A stretch of 32,668 nucleotides of DNA from an uncultured Bacilli bacterium. GTDB taxonomy: Bacteria; Bacillota_I; Bacilli_A; RF39; UBA660. The notes beneath the pieces are model-generated. The model was given only the letters and a program-made list of their open reading frames with translations, was not told the DNA's origin and made no database searches. The stretch lies in NCBI GenBank assembly GCA_934140575.1, contig CAKPBJ010000015.1:1-32668 (forward strand), written 5' to 3'. Within the stretch, counting starts at the first letter, position 1. Every line of letters starts with the position of its first letter. A program made the translations under genes and the position numbers. This document shows, one piece after another, positions 15,087-23,958 of this stretch.

Positions 15087-15590
15087 TTAAAAATACTTAT
15101 CTAGAGTTTCTTTAATTAAAGATGTATATTGAATATTTTCTTCATCAATATTACATAGTGGTGGGAAGAGAATACACCAAAAATTTTTTCCTTTACCATC
15201 GCCTAAAGTAATTACAAGTGACTCATACTCTCCTTCTTCATAAATTACATTTTTATATTCTTTTCTTGGGAAATAATTTTTTCCATAGTTAATGTTGAAT
15301 GTATTATTATAGTTATTTTCTTTAATAGTTTTATCCACAATTTCTGTGAATTTTGGTAATTCATTTTTTATAAATTTTCGAGTTTCACTTATTGTTGATA
15401 AATTATTTGTTTCCACAATTTCTGTTCCTAAGTTTTTTAATATTTGCTTTTTTATTGTTTGATCTATGTTTGTATTACTGTTTGCTATTATTCTAAAACG
15501 TATTGCATCTTTTGGGATAATTACTTTTTCTTCTTTATTTATACATAAAATCATTATAAATACTGATAATACTATTATTAATTTTTTAAT
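15087..15590 (-). CDS. spoIIR: Stage II sporulation protein R
   Basis: SpoIIR is secreted from the forespore and triggers SpoIIGA to process pro-sigma-E in the mother cell. Family signatures: IRFRIIANSNTNIDQTIKKQI near the N-terminus, YFPRKEYKNVIYEEGEYESLVITLGDGKGKNFWCILFPPLC near the C-terminus. The first ATG (15552-15554) would leave the protein without a full signal peptide. The open frame continues upstream through MKKLIIVLSVFIMILC-type codons to an ATT at 15588-15590, which sits seven bases after GTGAGG; a TGA lies just upstream. So an AUU start giving 167 residues is the best model. The ribosome site lies in the 3' arm of a hairpin (15595-15623). Position after prmC matches Bacillus. 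Confidence 0.9.
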   Translation of the reverse strand: MKKLIIVLSVFIMILCINKEEKVIIPKDAIRFRIIANSNTNIDQTIKKQILKNLGTEIVETNNLSTISETRKFIKNELPKFTEIVDKTIKENNYNNTFNINYGKNYFPRKEYKNVIYEEGEYESLVITLGDGKGKNFWCILFPPLCNIDEENIQYTSLIKETLDKYF

Positions 15591-15594
15591 ATTA

Positions 15595-15623
15595 AAACCT
15601 CACTTTCATCTTTCATAATAATA
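15595..15623 (-). promoter_or_regulatory. Hairpin covering the spoIIR ribosome site
   Basis: On the minus strand CCTCACT pairs with AGTGAGG, with a 15-base loop, followed by TTTT. The 3' arm contains the GTGAGG that serves spoIIR. It may terminate prmC transcripts and also mask spoIIR translation on readthrough RNA. Confidence 0.55.
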
Positions 15624-15643
15624 GTGAGGCTTTTATTTAATTT

Positions 15644-16468
15644 TTATTCAATATTTTTAAAAATAAATAATATTCTGTCTTTTCCTGATAAATCTTTTTT
15701 TATTTCTACTTTTATATTACTTAAATATTCTTTAGCAAGTAGCTCTATTTCATTACCTTGTGTATATCCAATTTCAAAAGCAATTATAGCTTTTTCTTTT
15801 AAGTTTTTATCTATCTCTTTTAATATTTTTTTATAACAATCTAGTCCATCTTCTCCTGCATATAATGCAAGATGTGGTTCATTATTTTTTACGATACTTT
15901 CTATTTCTTCATTTGTTTTTATGTATGGTGGATTACTTATGATAATGTCATACTTTTTATTTATTCCCTGTAGAAAGTCATTTTGTATTAAATTAGCACT
16001 TGATTTTAATATATTTTTATTATTTTCAGTAACTGTAAGTGCATCTTTACTAATATCTACTAAATCCACAGAATTTGTTGATAACTTTTTTTCTAATGTT
16101 AAACCAATTACTCCACTTCCACAACCTAAGTCTATAATATCCACAGGTTGTGTGAAATATTTTTTTGCGTATGCTATTGTGTTTTCTACAAGTTCTTCTG
16201 TTTCAAATCTAGGGATAAGTACATTCTCATTTATATAAAACTTTTCTCCATAAAAATTTACATATCCTTGAACATATTGAAGTGGTTTGCCTTCTTCTAG
16301 AGCAAGTATTTCTTTTTTATATTTTTCAACAATATCTGTTGAAACTGGTTCTTCTAAATAATTTAAAAGTTCTAATGGATTTTTATTTAAATCTTCAGCT
16401 AAAAGTATCTTTGCATGGTCTGAGTGAACATGACTTTTTCCGTAGCAAAGTAACTCTTCAACAGTCAT
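15644..16468 (-). CDS. prmC: Release factor glutamine methyltransferase
   Basis: 274 residues. It methylates the Gln of the GGQ motif of release factors RF1 and RF2, using S-adenosylmethionine. A helical N-terminal domain (about 1-80) binds the release factor; the Rossmann-type domain has motif I DLGCGSG (113-119) and the catalytic NPPY (179-182). ATG overlaps the prfA stop by one base, so it is translationally coupled to its own substrate gene, the usual prfA-prmC arrangement. Confidence 0.96.
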   Translation of the reverse strand: MTVEELLCYGKSHVHSDHAKILLAEDLNKNPLELLNYLEEPVSTDIVEKYKKEILALEEGKPLQYVQGYVNFYGEKFYINENVLIPRFETEELVENTIAYAKKYFTQPVDIIDLGCGSGVIGLTLEKKLSTNSVDLVDISKDALTVTENNKNILKSSANLIQNDFLQGINKKYDIIISNPPYIKTNEEIESIVKNNEPHLALYAGEDGLDCYKKILKEIDKNLKEKAIIAFEIGYTQGNEIELLAKEYLSNIKVEIKKDLSGKDRILFIFKNIE

Positions 16469-17529
16469 TATTCTTCTCCTTGAAGCTTTCTTTTTTGGTC
16501 TTCTTGAATTAAGGCATTTAGTAAGTCTTCTAAGTCTCCATCCATTACTCTATCTAGATTTTTTGTTGTATAACCAATTCTATGATCAGTTACTCTATTT
16601 TGTGGATAATTATAAGTTCGTATTTTTTCTGCTCTATCTCCAGTACCTATTTTACTACGTCTTTCTTTTCCTTCTTTTTCTGCTTTTTCTTGCTCTTGCA
16701 TTTCATATAGTCTTGATTTAAGTACTTTCATGGCTTGTTCTTTATTTTGAATTTGACTTCTTTCATTTTGACAAGTTACAACTGTATTTGTTGGTAGATG
16801 GGTAATTCTTACTGCTGAGTCTGTTGTATTTACTCCCTGTCCACCACAGCCACTAGAACGATAGATATCAATTCTTAAATCATTAGGATTGATTTCTATT
16901 TCTAAGTCTTCATCAGCTTCTGGCATTACAAGTACAGTAGCAGTTGATGTTTGAAGTCTTCCATTTGATTCTGTAACTGGTACTCTTTGAACTCTATGTG
17001 AACCTGATTCATATTTTAGTAGTGAATAAGCTCCTTTTCCTTTTACAATAAACTCTATTTGACTAAATCCTCCAGCAGTTCCATCTATTGAGTTATATAC
17101 TTGATAAGAAAAGCCTTTTTTTTCAGCATATCTTGTATACATTCTAAATAGGTCTCCTGCGAATATATTAGCTTCATCTCCACCAGCAGCACCACGAATT
17201 TCAATAATAACATTTTTCTCATCATTAGGGTCTTTAGGTATCAATAGAATTTCAAGTTCTCCATCTAGCTTTTCTTTTTCTGCTTCTAGTTCTTTTAATT
17301 CTTCTTTTGCCATTTCTCCTAATTCAGGATCTTTTACCATCTCTTTTGTACTTGCAATATCTTCTAGTACTTTTTTATATTTTTTATAACATACTACTAT
17401 ATCTTCTAGAGATGACATTTCTTTTGAATACTCGCGTGTTTTTTTAACGTCGCTTAATACTTCTGGTTTTGTTAATTCTTGTTCTAACTCATTATATTTT
17501 TGAAGAGTTGTTTCTAAACGTTCTATCAT
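16468..17529 (-). CDS. prfA: Peptide chain release factor 1
   Basis: 353 residues. It reads UAA and UAG and releases the finished peptide. The stop-codon tripeptide is Pro-Val-Thr (184-186, in VQRVPVTESNGRLQTSTATV), in the position of PxT in RF1 and unlike the SPF of RF2. The peptidyl-transferase motif is GGQ at 229-231 in SSGCGGQGVNTTDSAVRI; Gln231 is the PrmC target. Length is normal. TATAAT lies at 17561-17566, about 30 bases before the start, with a poor -35. It forms a pair with prmC. Confidence 0.97.
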   Translation of the reverse strand: MIERLETTLQKYNELEQELTKPEVLSDVKKTREYSKEMSSLEDIVVCYKKYKKVLEDIASTKEMVKDPELGEMAKEELKELEAEKEKLDGELEILLIPKDPNDEKNVIIEIRGAAGGDEANIFAGDLFRMYTRYAEKKGFSYQVYNSIDGTAGGFSQIEFIVKGKGAYSLLKYESGSHRVQRVPVTESNGRLQTSTATVLVMPEADEDLEIEINPNDLRIDIYRSSGCGGQGVNTTDSAVRITHLPTNTVVTCQNERSQIQNKEQAMKVLKSRLYEMQEQEKAEKEGKERRSKIGTGDRAEKIRTYNYPQNRVTDHRIGYTTKNLDRVMDGDLEDLLNALIQEDQKRKLQGEE

Positions 17530-17582
17530 ATTTTCACCTAATCTTTCGTAAATCAGTCCTATTATATCATATTTTTTTAATG

Positions 17583-17607
17583 AAAAAAACTAGATTATTG
17601 TTCTAGT
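17583..17607 (-). terminator. Terminator after rpoE
   Basis: On the minus strand ACTAGA pairs with TCTAGT, with the rpoE stop codon in the loop, followed by seven T. Confidence 0.8.
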
Positions 17608-18044
17608 TCTAATTCATCTTCATCTATAACTACTAAATCTTTTAATTCTTCGTTAGTATCATCGTCATAGTCTGAGTCATCATCTGTATCATCATAATTA
17701 TCTTCATTATCTTGAATATCTTCAATTTTATCTTCTTCTGTTTCTTCATCTTCGTCATCATCATCGTCGTCTGTAGATAATTTTACAACTTTATCTGATG
17801 TATGATTACTTCTTAAATCCCATTTTCCATTATCTAATAAGATAAATCTTTTATCAGTTGCTAAAGCTGTATAAAAATCTGCAATTTTAGCTTCAAATGT
17901 ACTTTCAGGTAATTCTAATAATTTGATGATTTTTTTAAATAGCTCTGCTGTATTTAAATTTCTTTTGCTATCTTCTAATATCATAGCGGCAATATCTTTG
18001 TTTGAAATTAATTCTAATTCTTCTTTTTTCATTTTAATACTCAT
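17595..18044 (-). CDS. rpoE: RNA polymerase delta subunit
   Basis: 149 residues. A Firmicute-specific subunit that helps RNA polymerase recycle and sharpens promoter choice. The N-terminal HARE-HTH winged domain (about 5-85) includes NTAELFKKIIKLLELPESTFEAKIADFYTALATDKRFILLDNGKWDL. After residue 90 the chain is almost only Asp and Glu (six Asp in a row at the start), the disordered acidic tail typical of delta. GGAGG lies seven bases before ATG. Its own promoter lies upstream. Not related to the E. coli sigma factor also called RpoE. Confidence 0.95.
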   Translation of the reverse strand: MSIKMKKEELELISNKDIAAMILEDSKRNLNTAELFKKIIKLLELPESTFEAKIADFYTALATDKRFILLDNGKWDLRSNHTSDKVVKLSTDDDDDDEDEETEEDKIEDIQDNEDNYDDTDDDSDYDDDTNEELKDLVVIDEDELELEQ

Positions 18045-18100
18045 AGGTAGTCCTCCTATTTATTTTCTATATAAAGTATGGTAGAAAATTACCAATAAAT

Positions 18101-18129
18101 TTTATAACATATATCTCTTATATTGACAA
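18101..18129 (-). promoter_or_regulatory. Promoter of rpoE
   Basis: On the minus strand TTGTCA (18124-18129), 17 bases, then TATAAA (18101-18106), just downstream of the argS stop. Confidence 0.65.
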
Positions 18130-18137
18130 TACTTTTT

Positions 18138-19886
18138 TTACATTTTTTCTGGAACTTCTATTCCAAGGGTATTTAAAAGAAGTGTATTTATATTATAAAC
18201 TACTTTTGTTAAAACTAACCATGATTCTTTTAATTCTGTATCTTCTTCTGTTAATACTTTGTTTTCTGAATAGAATTTATTATATAAAGATGTGATGTTA
18301 TATAGGTATTCTGTTATTTCATTCATAGATTTTGTGTCTATGGCTTTTTCTATTATATTTGGAAGATTTAGTATTGTAAGTGCTAATTCTCCTTCTGTTT
18401 TACCTTTGAATTTATGTACTTTTTCATATTTTAATCCTGACGCTTTGTTAAGCAATGATTTCATTCTTATAGTTGAATATAATAAATATGGTCCTGTTTT
18501 ACCTTCTAAATCTGCAAATTTTTCTGGCTCGAATACATAATCGGTTGCTCTAAATGGCAAAAAATCTGCATATTTTAAAGCTGCTATTGCTACTGTTTCT
18601 GATATTTTTTCTTTTTCATCTTCAGAAATAGATTCATTTGTTATCTTTTTTCTTGTTTCATTATGGATTAAATCTATTAAGCTTTTAAGTGTCATTACGC
18701 CACCATCTCTAGTTTTAAAAGGTTTTCCATCTTGACCATTCATTGTTCCAAAACCAATAAATTCTAGTTTTGTGTCAGGTCTTACCAACTCAGCTTTTCT
18801 AGTAGCACGGAAAACTTGTTCAAAATGAAGTTCTTGTCTTCCATCTACAACGTACCATACTTCATCTGGGTCGTATTCTTTTCTTCTTTGTAAAAGTGTT
18901 GCTAAATCTGTTGTTTCATATGAAATAGTACCATTTGATTTAATAAATAATAGTGGTGGAATTTCTGCCTTATCATTTTCTTCACTTACTTCAACTATTT
19001 CTGCACCATTACTTTCTACTAATATATTTTTTTCTCTATATATTTTCTCTAATTCAGGGAAATACTCCATAGCATCACTTTCGCCATACCATAAATCGAA
19101 ATCTACATTTAAACTATTATATACGTTTTTAATATCTTTCTTTGATATTTCAACAACTTTTTTCCATAAGTCATAGTATCCTCTTTCATGACTTTGTATT
19201 TTTCTAGTTACTTCCCTTGCTTCTTCTAAGTATTCTTCATCTTCTTTTGATTTCGTACTTGCAAGAGGATAGATTCTTTCTAGGTCTTTATTTGAGATTG
19301 GTAACTCTATTTCTTGATAATCTCCTGTATAATTTTCATCGAAATATGCTAAATTAGGATACATTTTTTTTATTTCTAATACTACAAGCCCTAATGGTCT
19401 TCCATAATCTCCTAAATGAGCATCACCTATTACGTTATATCCAATTAGTTTACCTAATCTTTTTAATGCTTCTCCTAAATTTGCACTCCTTAAGTGACCT
19501 ACATGTAATGCCTTGGCAACATTAGCTCCACCATAGTCAAGAATAATTGTTTTCTTTTCTCTTTTGTCTATATTACTAAATATATCTTTATTAACTTCAT
19601 TAACTATTTGTTTTTTATAATCATCACTTAAAGTAAAATTAATAAAACCAGGTCCTGCTATATTTATATTTGTAAATCTTTCATCTTTTTCTAATTCTTT
19701 TACTATATTTGCTGCTATTTCTCTTGGATTAGTATGATATTTCCTTACTAATTGCATTGCATCATTTAATTGGTATTCTCCAAGATCTTTTCTATTTGAT
19801 GTTTCTAAGGCTATTGTTTCTTCATCATAACCAGCATTTTTAACTATGTTTTTTAAATCTTTTTTTAATTCACTAAATAAACTCAT
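18138..19886 (-). CDS. argS: Arginyl-tRNA synthetase
   Basis: 582 residues, class Ia. It charges tRNA-Arg. The N-terminal Add-1 domain (about 1-100) contacts the tRNA elbow. The HIGH motif is HVGH at 128-131, followed by LRSANLGEAL. DGRQELHFEQVFRATRKAE and GTMNGQDGKPFKTRDGGVMTL mark the catalytic domain; as in most ArgRS the KMSK motif is not canonical. The C-terminal DALR-type anticodon domain runs from about 455. It overlaps the upstream DUF1934 gene by four bases (ATGA), as with ywiB-argS in Bacillus. Confidence 0.96.
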   Translation of the reverse strand: MSLFSELKKDLKNIVKNAGYDEETIALETSNRKDLGEYQLNDAMQLVRKYHTNPREIAANIVKELEKDERFTNINIAGPGFINFTLSDDYKKQIVNEVNKDIFSNIDKREKKTIILDYGGANVAKALHVGHLRSANLGEALKRLGKLIGYNVIGDAHLGDYGRPLGLVVLEIKKMYPNLAYFDENYTGDYQEIELPISNKDLERIYPLASTKSKEDEEYLEEAREVTRKIQSHERGYYDLWKKVVEISKKDIKNVYNSLNVDFDLWYGESDAMEYFPELEKIYREKNILVESNGAEIVEVSEENDKAEIPPLLFIKSNGTISYETTDLATLLQRRKEYDPDEVWYVVDGRQELHFEQVFRATRKAELVRPDTKLEFIGFGTMNGQDGKPFKTRDGGVMTLKSLIDLIHNETRKKITNESISEDEKEKISETVAIAALKYADFLPFRATDYVFEPEKFADLEGKTGPYLLYSTIRMKSLLNKASGLKYEKVHKFKGKTEGELALTILNLPNIIEKAIDTKSMNEITEYLYNITSLYNKFYSENKVLTEEDTELKESWLVLTKVVYNINTLLLNTLGIEVPEKM

Positions 19887-20233
19887 TTTATCTCCTCTAT
19901 TCTATATCTAAATATATCATTATCTATTTTATATTCAATATTTATATTATTATTTATTTTCTCTAATTTTGTTGTTTCTATATCTATATTTATTGTTCTT
20001 TTTAAGTCTTTTAAATAAATAGTTCCTATAGTGTTTTCTAAATTATCAAAAAAATATTCCATCCGCAGTGTATCATTTTCTCTTATTAGTGTATTCTTAT
20101 CTAAATTGTATAGTACTTTTGTATTATCTTTTTCTTTATATTTTATTATATTATCAGATATAATTGACACTAATTTATAAGAATCTTTTATTTCGTTATT
20201 TGAAATACTTACATTAATGTTAATTTTGGGCAT
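19883..20233 (-). CDS. DUF1934 (YwiB) beta-barrel protein
   Basis: 116 residues with many short beta strands, no signal or membrane part. It matches the YwiB/DUF1934 family, small calycin-like barrels placed just upstream of argS across Bacilli; function unknown. It shares a four-base overlap with argS, so the two are probably co-transcribed and coupled. A TATAAT at 20264-20269 on the minus strand could drive the pair; the -35 is weak. Confidence 0.75.
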   Translation of the reverse strand: MPKININVSISNNEIKDSYKLVSIISDNIIKYKEKDNTKVLYNLDKNTLIRENDTLRMEYFFDNLENTIGTIYLKDLKRTINIDIETTKLEKINNNINIEYKIDNDIFRYRIEEIK

Positions 20234-20356
20234 ATTACCACCAACCTCAAATTTATAGTAATGATTATATCACATAATACCTTATTTTACTAAATTAATT
20301 AATTTGTACATATTTTTTCTATTATTTTTAATACTAGTAGTGGAGGGGATACTACT

Positions 20357-22306
20357 TTGAAAAAATTATTTAAAATTATAAAGTTATTTATGCTTGTTAT
20401 TATCGTTTTAATATTTGGATGTTTCTTATATGTTAAATTGTCTCCTAAAGTTACTATCAATAGTGCAAATAATATTAGTTTATATGATATTGATAAAAAT
20501 ATATTTTTTAAAGGTAATGAGTCTAAGGAATGGGTAAGTTTAGATGATATTTCTGATTATTTAATTAAGAGTACAATTTATACTGAGGATAAAAACTTTT
20601 ATAAACATTTTGGATTTGATTTTTTAAGAATTGGGAAAGCTTTTATTAATAATATTACTAGTGGTAGTAATAATCAAGGAGCATCTACTATTACTCAGCA
20701 ATATGCTAAAAATTTGTTTTTAGATTTTGATAAAACTTGGAAAAGAAAATGGGATGAAATGTGGTATACAATGAGGATAGAGGCGAACTATTCAAAAAAG
20801 GAAATTCTAGAAGGATACTTAAATACAATAAACTATGGTCATGGAAAATATGGTATAGAAAATGCTTCTAAGTTCTATTTTAATAAAAGTAGTAAAGACT
20901 TAACTCTTTCAGAAGCGTCATTACTTGCTGGTATTCCTAAGGCCCCCAGTAAGTATTCTCCTATCATTGATATGAATAGTGCTAAAAAAAGGCAGTTAGT
21001 TGTTCTTAATAGTTTGGAAAATAATGGGATAATTACAAATGAAGAAAAAGAAAGAGCTTATGATGAAAAACTTAATATAATTGGTGAAAAAGAAGGAGAT
21101 ACTCTTACTAGTATTAATTATTATGTTGATGCTGTTATGAATGAATTAGAAAATATTGAGAGTATTCCTAGTAACTATAACGAAATTAAAGGATTAAAAA
21201 TATATACTAATTTTAATTACGATGTTCAAAGTAATCTTGAAAATAATATAAAAGAGACTTTTCCTGATAATAGTAATCTTGAGAGTGCTAGCGTTATGAT
21301 GAATCCTGACAATGGTGGAATAATGGCACTTATTGGTGGAAGAGACTATAATAAATCAACTTATAATAGAGCTGTTAGTTCTAAAAGACAGGTTGGTTCA
21401 ACTATGAAACCTTATTTATATTATGCTGCTTTAGAAAACGGTTTTACTGCTAGTACTTCTTTTACTAGTGAGAAAACTACTTTTCCTGTTGAAAATGGTA
21501 AAACTTATTCACCAATTAACTATAATAATAAGTATGGAAATAAGGCTATAAGTATGGCTACAGCTATTGCATATAGTGATAATATATATGCTGTTAAAAC
21601 ACATATGTTCTTAGGGTATGATGCATTAATTAATGTTGCGAGAAGAGTTGGTATAACTTCAAAGTTAGAAAGTGTCCCTTCACTTCCTTTAGGTACTAAT
21701 GAAATTAATATTATGGAAATGACTGGTGGTTATGCTGCTTTTGCTAATGGTGGATATAAAGTAAAACCTCATTTGATTGAGAAAATTGAAAATAAAGATG
21801 GTGAGGTAATATATCAATATAAAGATGATAAAGAATTGGTTCTTAATTCAAGTCTTGTATTTATATTAAATAATATATTAACTGCTACTTATGATTCTTC
21901 TTACATTGATTATAATTATCCAACTGGTATTGGTTTAAGTAGTAAACTCACTCATACATATGCCCTAAAAAGCGGTACTACTAGTGGAGATAATTGGAAT
22001 ATCGGATTTAATAAAAAGTGCGTTTGTGCTGTATGGGTTGGATATGATGACAATAGTAAACTAAGTACTAAAGATTATAAATATGCACAAAATATTTGGT
22101 ATAAAACAGTTGAAAACTATGAAAAAGATATGAAAGATGAGGATGTTTGGTATGAAAAGCCCAAAAATGTCGTGGGAATGTTAGTTGAACCAATATCTGG
22201 AAAACCAGCAACTAGTAATGATAAAAATCAAAAATTAGTTTACTTTTTAAAAGGAACTGAACCAAAAGAGACGGATTCAACATTTGATGAAATTACTAGT
22301 AATTGA
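20357..22306 (+). CDS. Class A penicillin-binding protein (PbpG-like)
   Basis: 649 residues with both peptidoglycan glycosyltransferase (GT51) and transpeptidase domains. After a membrane anchor (8-27) come the GT51 motifs TEDKNFYKHFGFD (catalytic Glu77), GASTITQQYAKNLFL, RKWDEMWYTMRIE and the motif around LNTINYGHGKYGIENAS. The transpeptidase has Ser348-x-x-Lys351 (GSTMKP), SDN at 407-409 and KSGT at 538-541. It starts at TTG, about eight bases after GGAGGGG; no ATG fits the anchor. It is short for this class and has no long C-terminal extension. Its place between ywiB-argS and pta matches pbpG (ywhE), a spore-wall PBP in B. subtilis, so a sporulation role is possible but not proven. Confidence 0.93.
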   Translation: MKKLFKIIKLFMLVIIVLIFGCFLYVKLSPKVTINSANNISLYDIDKNIFFKGNESKEWVSLDDISDYLIKSTIYTEDKNFYKHFGFDFLRIGKAFINNITSGSNNQGASTITQQYAKNLFLDFDKTWKRKWDEMWYTMRIEANYSKKEILEGYLNTINYGHGKYGIENASKFYFNKSSKDLTLSEASLLAGIPKAPSKYSPIIDMNSAKKRQLVVLNSLENNGIITNEEKERAYDEKLNIIGEKEGDTLTSINYYVDAVMNELENIESIPSNYNEIKGLKIYTNFNYDVQSNLENNIKETFPDNSNLESASVMMNPDNGGIMALIGGRDYNKSTYNRAVSSKRQVGSTMKPYLYYAALENGFTASTSFTSEKTTFPVENGKTYSPINYNNKYGNKAISMATAIAYSDNIYAVKTHMFLGYDALINVARRVGITSKLESVPSLPLGTNEINIMEMTGGYAAFANGGYKVKPHLIEKIENKDGEVIYQYKDDKELVLNSSLVFILNNILTATYDSSYIDYNYPTGIGLSSKLTHTYALKSGTTSGDNWNIGFNKKCVCAVWVGYDDNSKLSTKDYKYAQNIWYKTVENYEKDMKDEDVWYEKPKNVVGMLVEPISGKPATSNDKNQKLVYFLKGTEPKETDSTFDEITSN

Positions 22307-22308
22307 TA

Positions 22309-22333
22309 TAGAGAAATTATTTTCTCTTTTTTC
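22309..22333 (+). terminator. Terminator after the PBP gene
   Basis: AGAGAAA pairs with TTTCTCT across TTAT and is followed by a T-run, directly after the stop codon. Confidence 0.8.
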
Positions 22334-22370
22334 TTGTTGTGCTATAATTTATGTAGTATGGAGGTGTGAT

Positions 22371-22901
22371 ATGTTAGAAATTATTTTAGGTGTAATAGTT
22401 GTCATTTGCCTACTTTTAATTGTAATTGTAGTGTATAATAATAAGTTCCAACTGGTAATTATTAAAATAGATAAAGCCGAGGAAGATATTAGTATATATT
22501 TAGATAAGAAGAAGGAACTATTAGATAGAACTAAACCTATTATAAAAAAAGAATTAAAGTTGGATAGTTTTTTAGATGAATTAGATAATTCTTTTGAAGA
22601 TATTAATAATTTTGATGAACACGATATATTGAAGAAAGCTTATAATGAACTATTTAAAACTTTAGATGAGAATGAAAAGTTATTCAAGAGTGAGGCTTTA
22701 GTTTCAATATTAGAAGAGTTAAATGACAATGAGGAGGATATTGTCGGAGCTATTAAATTCTACAATGATACAGTTGTTGAGTTTAATCAACTTAGAACAG
22801 CATTTCCTTCTAATATAATTGGTTTTTTCAGAAGATATAAGAAAAAAGAATTTTATAATAATGAGAAAAGAGAAATTTTTGAAATATTAAATGAAAAATA
22901 A
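22371..22901 (+). CDS. LemA-like membrane protein
   Basis: 176 residues. One N-terminal membrane helix (4-21, IILGVIVVICLLLIVIVV) is followed by a long helical region. The C-terminal part IVGAIKFYNDTVVEFNQLRTAFPSNIIGFFRRYKKKEFY matches the LemA signature (A...YND.V..yN....FP.n......F), and the segment after the helix (NNKFQLVIIKIDKAEEDISIYLDKK) matches the LemA start, with usual Arg replaced. The biochemical role of LemA proteins is unclear. Start is the ATG at 22371, preceded by GGAGGTG at ideal spacing; a longer frame runs into the preceding gene but is not needed. A TATAAT lies at 22343-22348. It is 19 bases before pta. Confidence 0.7.
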   Translation: MLEIILGVIVVICLLLIVIVVYNNKFQLVIIKIDKAEEDISIYLDKKKELLDRTKPIIKKELKLDSFLDELDNSFEDINNFDEHDILKKAYNELFKTLDENEKLFKSEALVSILEELNDNEEDIVGAIKFYNDTVVEFNQLRTAFPSNIIGFFRRYKKKEFYNNEKREIFEILNEK

Positions 22902-22920
22902 TTAAAGAAAGAGGTTTGTT

Positions 22921-23916
22921 ATGAATTTTATTGATACTATTAAAGAAAGAGCTAAGAAGGATAAGAAGAGGATTGTTCTTCCTGAATCTATGGATAAAAG
23001 AACAATGGAAGCTGCTGATAAGGCATTAAAAGAAAAAATTGCAGATATTATAATTATTGGTACTCCTGAAGAGATTGAGGAAAACTCTAAGGGTTTTGAT
23101 ATAAGTGATGCAACTATAATTGATCCAAATACTAGTGAGTTAACTGAAGAACTTATTAATGGACTAGTTGAAATTAGAAAAAATAAAGGTTTAACTTATG
23201 AAGATGCTAAAAACTTATTATTAACTGATTATATGTATTATGCTTGTATGCTTGTAAAAACTGGAAGAGCTGATGGTGTTGTTTCTGGTGCATGTCATTC
23301 TACTGCTAATACTCTTAGACCTTCCCTACAAATTATTAAAACCAAACCTGGAGTTATGCTTGTTTCTGCATTTTTCTTAATGGTTGTTCCTGAATGTGAA
23401 TATGGTAGTGATGGTACATTTGTTTTTGCTGACTCTGGACTTGAACAAAATCCAACACCTGAAAGACTTGCTGCAATTGCTGCTAGTAGTGCTGAGAGCT
23501 TTAAATTACTAGTTGAAAAAGAGCCACTTGTTGCAATGCTTTCACATTCTACTATGGGTAGTGCAAAACATGCTGATGTTGATAAAGTCGTTGAAGCTGT
23601 TAAAATTGCCAAAGAAAACTATAGTCAATATAAAATTGATGGAGAACTTCAATTAGACGCAGCAATAGTTCCTAGTGTAGCTAAATCTAAAGCTCCTAAT
23701 AGTGAGGTTGCAGGACATGCTAATGTTTTAGTTTTTCCAGATTTAGATGCAGGAAACATTGGCTATAAATTAGTTCAAAGACTTGCTAAGGCTGAAGCTT
23801 ATGGTCCAATTACACAAGGAATTGCTTCTCCAATAAATGATTTGAGTAGAGGCTGTTCCGCTGATGATATTGTTGGAGTTATTGCAATTACTGCAGTACA
23901 AGCACAAAATAATTAA
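22921..23916 (+). CDS. pta: Phosphate acetyltransferase
   Basis: 331 residues, the short single-domain type. It converts acetyl-CoA and phosphate to acetyl phosphate and CoA, the first step of acetate overflow with ATP gain by acetate kinase. Signatures: MDKRTMEAADKALKEKIADIIIIGTPEEI, ADGVVSGACHSTANTLRPSLQIIKTKPG, FADSGLEQNPTPERLAAIA, VAMLSHSTMGSAKHADVDKV and GPITQGIASPINDLSRGCSADDIVG. Ribosome site AAAGAGG is modest. No acetate kinase gene is in the window. Phosphotransbutyrylase is a relative, but the match to Pta is clear. Confidence 0.95.
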   Translation: MNFIDTIKERAKKDKKRIVLPESMDKRTMEAADKALKEKIADIIIIGTPEEIEENSKGFDISDATIIDPNTSELTEELINGLVEIRKNKGLTYEDAKNLLLTDYMYYACMLVKTGRADGVVSGACHSTANTLRPSLQIIKTKPGVMLVSAFFLMVVPECEYGSDGTFVFADSGLEQNPTPERLAAIAASSAESFKLLVEKEPLVAMLSHSTMGSAKHADVDKVVEAVKIAKENYSQYKIDGELQLDAAIVPSVAKSKAPNSEVAGHANVLVFPDLDAGNIGYKLVQRLAKAEAYGPITQGIASPINDLSRGCSADDIVGVIAITAVQAQNN

Positions 23917-23945
23917 AAAAATCCACAAATTATGTGGATTTTTTT
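23914..23945. terminator. Terminator after pta
   Basis: AATCCACA pairs with TGTGGATT across a five-base loop, with seven T on the plus side and an A-run before the stem. It lies between convergent pta and fda and can work both ways. Confidence 0.88.
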
Positions 23946-23958
23946 GTATGAAAATTTT

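Noticed and set aside
18138..19886. Missing KMSK motif in argS as a sign of decay
   Set aside because: Most arginyl-tRNA synthetases lack a canonical KMSK; all other parts are intact.
20234..20356. T-box or riboswitch in the gap between ywiB-like and the PBP gene
   Set aside because: The gap is only about 120 bases, holds divergent promoters and shows no T-box sequence; I see only AT-rich DNA.
22284..22370. Longer lemA-like start overlapping the PBP gene
   Set aside because: It would include the PBP terminator and a TATAAT; the ATG at 22371 has a good ribosome site.
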